From an uncultured Capnocytophaga sp. (GTDB taxonomy: Bacteria; Bacteroidota; Bacteroidia; Flavobacteriales; Flavobacteriaceae), in NCBI RefSeq assembly GCF_938029845.1, contig NZ_CALHGG010000162.1, positions 1 through 18,257 of the forward strand: DNA of 18,257 nt. Reading direction: 5' to 3'. The notes under the pieces were generated by a model that did no database searches, was not told the origin of the DNA, and was given only the letters and a program-made list of their open reading frames with translations. Both the position numbers and the translations under genes were made by a program. Shown piece by piece: positions 14,546 through 18,257 of this stretch; the first letter of the stretch is position 1; each line of letters starts with the position of its first letter.

Positions 14546-14568
14546 TGCAAGCTCGCGCTAGCAAAGTG
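14546..14568. repeat. GCTCGCGCTAGC repeat upstream of lipoprotein gene 2
   Basis: CTGCAAGCTCGCGCTAGCAA includes a near-palindrome (GCTnGCGCnAGC). On the gene strand it ends in GCAGAGG about 34 bp before ATG 14514, mirroring the copy at 13892-13921. Confidence 0.55.
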
Positions 14569-14572
14569 CAAA

Positions 14573-14650
14573 TTGCCTCATTGTCAAATCATTTCATTGT
14601 CTCATCGTCAAATTGCCTCATTATCTCATTGCCCCATCGCCACATTTGAC
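14573..14650. repeat. Octamer array at the ketosynthase 3' end
   Basis: On the minus strand the units GGCGATGG, GGCAATGA, GATAATGA, GGCAATTT, GACGATGA, GACAATGA, AATGATTT, GACAATGA, GGCAATTT run from inside the ketosynthase gene past its stop. GATAATGA holds the TAA stop. It is the same family as 7130-7228. Confidence 0.88.
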
Positions 14651-15853
14651 TATAATAGCTGAATTTGTTCCGCCAAAACCGAAGGAATTAGATAGAAAAG
14701 CGCGTATAGGCTGTTGGGTAGTTTGGGTGATGATATGGAGTTTTTGAGAGTCTTCATCAAGGGCTTCTATATTGATGTTCGGGGCGATGAAGTCGTTTTG
14801 CATCATTAGGATAGAATACACCAGTTCACTGGCACCCGCCATCCAACACTCATGCCCTGTCATGGACTTGGTAGAGCTTACGGGGGTATGACTGCCAAAT
14901 AATTGGTGAATAGCTTTTGCCTCATTGGCATCGCCCACAAGAGTGGAGGTGGCATGGGCATTAATGTAGTCTATGTCCTTGGCTTGCAGATGCGCATTAG
15001 CCAAGGCTCGTGCCATCGCGGTGGCAGGCCCTTCTACATTGGGGGTGGAGATATGCCCGCCATTGGAGGAGAAGCCATAGCCAACGATCTCGGCCAAGAT
15101 AGGTACGCCGCGTCGCTGCGCACTCTCATAGGTCTCTAAAACAAGGGTGGCAGCGCCTCCGCTGGGTACCAGCCCATCGCGCCCCGCATCAAACGGGCGA
15201 GAGGCCTTCTGGGGAGTATCCTCACGAGTGGAGAACACGCCTAAGCCGTCGAAGCTGCCCATACTGTATTTGTTGGTCTCCTGAGCCCCTCCGCATAGGA
15301 CGATTTCCTGCATGCCACTTTGCAGCAGCAGATAGCCCAAGCCTACCGCATGGGAGCCGCTGGCACAGGCTGCACTGATGCTCATATTGACCCCTCTAAG
15401 ACCGAAAAGGGTAGAGAGGTTCATCGTTACGGTGGAGTTCATGGTACGAAAGACCGCCCCTGAGCCTACAAGGGTGGTATCACCCTTCTCGCGTATCTTG
15501 TCATTGGTTAGTATTACCGATTCGGCTACACTGTCATTCCCGTAGAGGATACCTACTTCTTGGGCTTTGAGAAAGTCAGGGTCTATACGTGCCTGAGAGA
15601 GGGCTTCTGTTGTTGCCATATAGGCATATTCGCTCTCTTCTCCCATGGAGATACGCTCCCGCCGCCCCAAGACACCCTTGAGCTGTGGAGCAGGCACAAA
15701 GCCCGTCAAGGCAGAGCGATAGCCGTATGCCTTGCGTTCGGGATCAAAGATGATCCCCGATTTCCCTTCGTATAAGGCGTCTCTTACCGCCTCTAAAGAT
15801 GTACCTATACAGGAATAAATTCCCATACCAGTTATAACTACACGATGACTCAT
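14621..15853 (-). CDS. Beta-ketoacyl-ACP synthase (KAS I/II, FabB/FabF type)
   Basis: A 410-residue cytosolic condensing enzyme that joins malonyl-ACP to a growing acyl chain. The triad is complete: C163 in SISAACASGSHAVG, H300 in NAHATST and H334 in SSTKSMTGHE (with K329), plus the gating loop NSFGFGGTNS near 389-398. The SSTKSMTGHE sequence and residue numbering are closer to FabB than to FabF. Family members serve fatty-acid synthesis or, in Bacteroidota, aryl-polyene/flexirubin pigments; no acyl carrier protein or other cluster gene is adjacent, so the pathway cannot be decided. The last seven residues (CGDGAMR) are encoded by the octamer array and replace the usual short ending after NSAIIVK. 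The sequence just before the ATG is also array-like (CACTTTTC units). Confidence 0.92.
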   Translation of the reverse strand: MSHRVVITGMGIYSCIGTSLEAVRDALYEGKSGIIFDPERKAYGYRSALTGFVPAPQLKGVLGRRERISMGEESEYAYMATTEALSQARIDPDFLKAQEVGILYGNDSVAESVILTNDKIREKGDTTLVGSGAVFRTMNSTVTMNLSTLFGLRGVNMSISAACASGSHAVGLGYLLLQSGMQEIVLCGGAQETNKYSMGSFDGLGVFSTREDTPQKASRPFDAGRDGLVPSGGAATLVLETYESAQRRGVPILAEIVGYGFSSNGGHISTPNVEGPATAMARALANAHLQAKDIDYINAHATSTLVGDANEAKAIHQLFGSHTPVSSTKSMTGHECWMAGASELVYSILMMQNDFIAPNINIEALDEDSQKLHIITQTTQQPIRAFLSNSFGFGGTNSAIIVKCGDGAMR

Positions 15854-15874
15854 AATAAGTGAAAAGTGAAGAAT

Positions 15875-15911
15875 GAAAAGTGAATAGAGAATAGTTCTCT
15901 ATTCACTTTTC
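15875..15911 (-). terminator. 17-bp perfect hairpin between dehydrogenase and ketosynthase
   Basis: GAAAAGTGAATAGAGAA (15875-15891) and TTCTCTATTCACTTTTC (15895-15911) pair over 17 bp around a 3-base loop, starting 6 bp after the dehydrogenase stop. There is only a short T-run and no strong T-tract afterwards, so it may be an inefficient terminator or a processing site. It is made of heptamer vocabulary (AGTGAAT, AGTGAAG). Confidence 0.55.
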
Positions 15912-15916
15912 GTTAT

Positions 15917-16846
15917 TCATTTAATAAATTCTTCAATCTGACTCTTGACTTTCTTCCAAAGCTTATCAAGGGCATATTCGCTAGCCCACGCTACATGGGG
16001 AGTGAGTAATACTCTAGGGTGGGAGGCTAATTTTAGTAGGGGATCATTGGCGACAGGGGGTTCACTCTCGAATACATCGGTGGCAAAGCCTAGTAACTGC
16101 CCTGCTTCCAAGGCATCATAAATGGCTTGAGGATCCACTACTGCTCCACGGGCTACGTTGATTACCAAAGGCTTGCGTTTCATTTTGGCAATGGTACGAG
16201 CTGAGATAAGGTGGCGAGTTTGTTCGGTTAGTGGGGTGTTGAGCGAAATAACATCACTCTGAGCCAAGACGGTGTCAAAGTCGGTATATTCCGCACTGCG
16301 GGGCGCTTTGCCCTCACGCTCTGCCCAAAGTACGCGCATACCAAAGGCTTTGGCACGATCGGTAATGGCATTACCAATATTTCCTACCCCTATAATTCCC
16401 AAGGTACGAGTGTGTAAGTCCAGAATGGAGGGTTCGGTAAGGCAAAAATGCCCATCAGCCTGCCAAGAGCCATCGGCTACGGCGGTATGGTAGGGTTTCA
16501 GTCCTCGCATAGCAGCTAGTAGGAGCATAAAGAAGTGTTCGGCGACACTCTCGGTGGAGTAACCCACTACGTTCTTGACTTCTATGCCATGCTCTCCAGC
16601 AGCGACTCTGTCTATATTGTCCATACCAGTGGCAGTAAGTTGGATAAGCTTTAGCTGAGGGAGCTTGTCCATGTGTTCCCTGCCTATCTTCACCTTGTTG
16701 GTGATGGCAATATCTGCCCCTTCCAAGTGGCTTATCACTTGCTCTGGACGGGTGCTTTCATATACTACCCATTGGGTAATCCCCTCTGGGACGGTTAGTT
16801 CCATTTGGGAAGATAGGGTATTTCTATCTAAGATAACAGCTTTCAT
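15917..16846 (-). CDS. D-2-hydroxyacid dehydrogenase (glycerate dehydrogenase-like)
   Basis: A 309-residue cytosolic NAD-dependent oxidoreductase that interconverts 2-hydroxy- and 2-oxo-acids. The catalytic domain halves (1-97 and 285-309) flank the Rossmann domain with GIIGVGNIGNAI (150-161). E176 at the end of the second strand points to NAD rather than NADP. The catalytic residues are R233 in INVARGAVVD, the Glu of DVFESEPP (257-264) and H284 in LTPHVAWAS. TATGMDNID and STESVAEHFFMLLLA are also typical. Overall it looks most like hydroxypyruvate/glycerate dehydrogenases; the substrate cannot be fixed from sequence. Its ATG overlaps the porin stop (TAATG), so it is translationally coupled to an outer membrane protein. 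Confidence 0.92.
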   Translation of the reverse strand: MKAVILDRNTLSSQMELTVPEGITQWVVYESTRPEQVISHLEGADIAITNKVKIGREHMDKLPQLKLIQLTATGMDNIDRVAAGEHGIEVKNVVGYSTESVAEHFFMLLLAAMRGLKPYHTAVADGSWQADGHFCLTEPSILDLHTRTLGIIGVGNIGNAITDRAKAFGMRVLWAEREGKAPRSAEYTDFDTVLAQSDVISLNTPLTEQTRHLISARTIAKMKRKPLVINVARGAVVDPQAIYDALEAGQLLGFATDVFESEPPVANDPLLKLASHPRVLLTPHVAWASEYALDKLWKKVKSQIEEFIK

Positions 16847-18099
16847 TAGTTCAATACGATATGATATTGTAAGATAAAGGCACCCTTGCGGCTATCTACT
16901 TCTTTTTGTAGGTTGTATATAGGGCGGTTTTGGTAGCAGAAGCTGAGCTTGTTACTGTGTCCCTTGAAGAAGACATTCACACCAAGGTCATATGCCACCA
17001 TAGGATCTTTGAGACCGTCAAACTTGGAGTATTGGATACCAAAGTTAGGTTGTATACGAGTATTGCAATCTTCACTCTTACCAAAGAGATATCCTCCTAA
17101 TAGGCAGAAAGTACTTCCTGTTCCCATCATAGGATATTCATTACCTCCTCCGTTGAAATAACCAGTAGCACCTGCATCGGCTACGTTGTTATTACCTACA
17201 TTTCTTACATAATCACGACCAAAATCGGTGAAATAGTAACCTGCATTTACCGTAATAGCATCATTACGCTCGGAAAGAGGAGTATCTAAAAATACTTCAG
17301 CAGAGAAATTCTTGTAATCGTAGTATTTGGTCACACCTGTTTGGAGTTCACTCATCATATCCTTTTGATATACACCACCTAAGGAGAGGTTCAATACTTT
17401 TTTAGCTCCTACATAAGTACCTGCTGTATAAGGGGTTTTGTTGCTTTCGCGTTCCCAAAAGTCGTATTTGAGATGACCAGAATATTGTTTGTGAGGAGCA
17501 TTTTTGGCATAGCCGACTACTCCTTCTTTCTCATCAGTGGTAACCGCATAAGGGCTTTTGATAGTAAATACATAACTAAGGTTTTGGATTTGTCCTTTGG
17601 CAAAGACACCAAAGCTACGTACCGCATCGTCATTTATATTCACAGTAAAGAGAGAGAAGGCAGGCCCATCTAAGTCCATCATACTACCGCTGGCTTTCAT
17701 AGCATTACGGCTGCTATTCCAGCCAAACTTACCCAAACCGAGGGTGAACTCTGGGGCAAATTGGTAATCCGCATAGAGGTCAAGAATGCCGATTTTGTCT
17801 TTGCCTTTGCTGGTGAAATTATAGTTATTACCCCCGAAAAGTCCATATACATAGACCCTTGGGGTGAGTTGGCCCTGCACGCCTATACGCAAGCGACGGA
17901 TAGAGACATCGGTAATACGACTTACTCCAGATCCATCGACCATGGTGTTGGGGTTGGCATCTATGTATCTTGCCCAAAGGGTAGCTGATACACTTGCCTT
18001 GATGTAAGTTTTTCCGTCTTCGCTAAGATTTTTTCGTAGATTCTCTTGGCTCCACATCAGCGAGGGAGCAAGCGCTAAAAGGAGGAATAATTTTTTCAT
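16846..18099 (-). CDS. Outer membrane porin, phosphate-selective porin O/P type
   Basis: A 417-residue beta-barrel protein. The signal peptide is MKKLFLLLALAPSLMWSQ, followed by alternating amphipathic strands: ASVSATLWARYIDAN, ITDVSIRRLRIGVQGQLTPRVYVYGLFGG, LDLYADYQFAPEFTLGLGKF and, later, LSLGGVYQKD and AITVNAGYYFTDFG. The motif set (RRLRIGVQG, LGKFG) is as in Porin_O_P family members of Bacteroidota, which form channels for anions or other small solutes. It ends GAFILQYHIVLN, a last strand without the classical terminal aromatic residue. It is the first gene of a unit with the 2-hydroxyacid dehydrogenase. No consensus promoter is visible in the 105 bp to the end of the upstream gene, so the promoter may be diverged or further upstream. 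Confidence 0.85.
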   Translation of the reverse strand: MKKLFLLLALAPSLMWSQENLRKNLSEDGKTYIKASVSATLWARYIDANPNTMVDGSGVSRITDVSIRRLRIGVQGQLTPRVYVYGLFGGNNYNFTSKGKDKIGILDLYADYQFAPEFTLGLGKFGWNSSRNAMKASGSMMDLDGPAFSLFTVNINDDAVRSFGVFAKGQIQNLSYVFTIKSPYAVTTDEKEGVVGYAKNAPHKQYSGHLKYDFWERESNKTPYTAGTYVGAKKVLNLSLGGVYQKDMMSELQTGVTKYYDYKNFSAEVFLDTPLSERNDAITVNAGYYFTDFGRDYVRNVGNNNVADAGATGYFNGGGNEYPMMGTGSTFCLLGGYLFGKSEDCNTRIQPNFGIQYSKFDGLKDPMVAYDLGVNVFFKGHSNKLSFCYQNRPIYNLQKEVDSRKGAFILQYHIVLN

Positions 18100-18151
18100 A
18101 TTTGTTTTGTTAAGTTGTTGGTTCTTAGGGGTTAGTTATTATTTTTAAAGA

Positions 18152-18184
18152 GTCAGTAGTCAGCACTAGAAACTGACTACTGAC
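18152..18184 (-). terminator. 12-bp hairpin upstream of the porin, probable terminator of the upstream gene
   Basis: GTCAGTAGTCAG (18152-18163) and CTGACTACTGAC (18173-18184) pair perfectly with a 9-base loop. On the minus strand TCTTTAAAAA follows. It lies about 20 bp after the stop of the partial frame at the window end, and is built from TCAGTAG/TGACTAC period-7 words. Confidence 0.5.
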
Positions 18185-18204
18185 CTTTGATGTCTGACTA
18201 CAGA

Positions 18205-18257
18205 TTAAAAAGTAAGATCAGCTTCACTTTCGTACTCGATTTGTCTAATATCAGTTT
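18205..18257 (-). CDS. C-terminus of an unidentified gene (partial)
   Basis: On the minus strand, one frame from the window edge reads TDIRQIEYESEADLTF followed by TAA, then the hairpin at 18152-18184. The acidic, protein-like composition and following hairpin suggest the end of a real gene. A second frame is also open (to TAG) for 19 codons, so the choice is uncertain. The family is unknown. Confidence 0.35.
   Translation of the reverse strand, partial: TDIRQIEYESEADLTF

Noticed and set aside
18201..18257. Alternative frame at the window end (KLILDKSS...FNL, TAG stop)
   Set aside because: Less protein-like than the TDIRQIEYESEADLTF frame, though not excluded.

Overview
The window looks like chromosome of a Bacteroidota member, most likely the Flavobacteriia. 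Several promoters fit the Bacteroidota form TTG-N19/20-TAnnTTTG, and Shine-Dalgarno sequences are weak. The gene families fit too: a beta-propeller LytS-type kinase with a LytTR regulator, a Porin_O/P-like outer membrane protein, an Nfu-type scaffold and a FabB-type ketosynthase. The dense intergenic arrays of 7- and 8-bp repeats make me think of Capnocytophaga, but that genus call is a guess. No tRNA, rRNA, CRISPR array, transposase or prophage gene was seen.

Layout. Positions 1-1641 (minus strand) hold a thioredoxin-fold protein, yaaA and the start of a four-helix-bundle protein, read from a promoter at 1746-1776. A 400-bp divergent spacer full of short repeats separates them from a sensor kinase and LytTR response regulator (2048-5711, plus strand). 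Next come about 750 bp with no credible ORF. This stretch begins with a 21-bp-spaced direct repeat and a consensus promoter and ends with a hairpin plus T-tract, so it looks like a LytTR-controlled non-coding transcript of about 650 nt. dut (6458-6892) and a polysaccharide flippase (7215-8645) lie on the minus strand. A short MscS-like channel and an Nfu protein form a plus-strand pair (8814-10210). Two inverted copies of a 157-bp palindromic element lie at 6971-7127 and 10237-10393. Class I fructose-bisphosphate aldolase (10430-11317), an unrecognised secreted protein, a GC-rich inverted-repeat element, two AT-rich lipoprotein genes, a FabB-type ketosynthase, a 2-hydroxyacid dehydrogenase and an outer membrane porin fill the minus strand to the end.

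How parts relate. Most genes are housekeeping or metabolic (dUTP hydrolysis, glycolysis/gluconeogenesis, fatty-acid or polyene elongation, Fe-S assembly, osmotic release) and do not form one pathway. The clearest functional unit is kinase + regulator + adjacent putative binding site + non-coding transcript. The second notable pattern is that 7/8-bp repeat arrays sit exactly at ORF boundaries: at least six genes take their stop codon from an array, and in two genes an array runs up to or within a few bases of the start codon.
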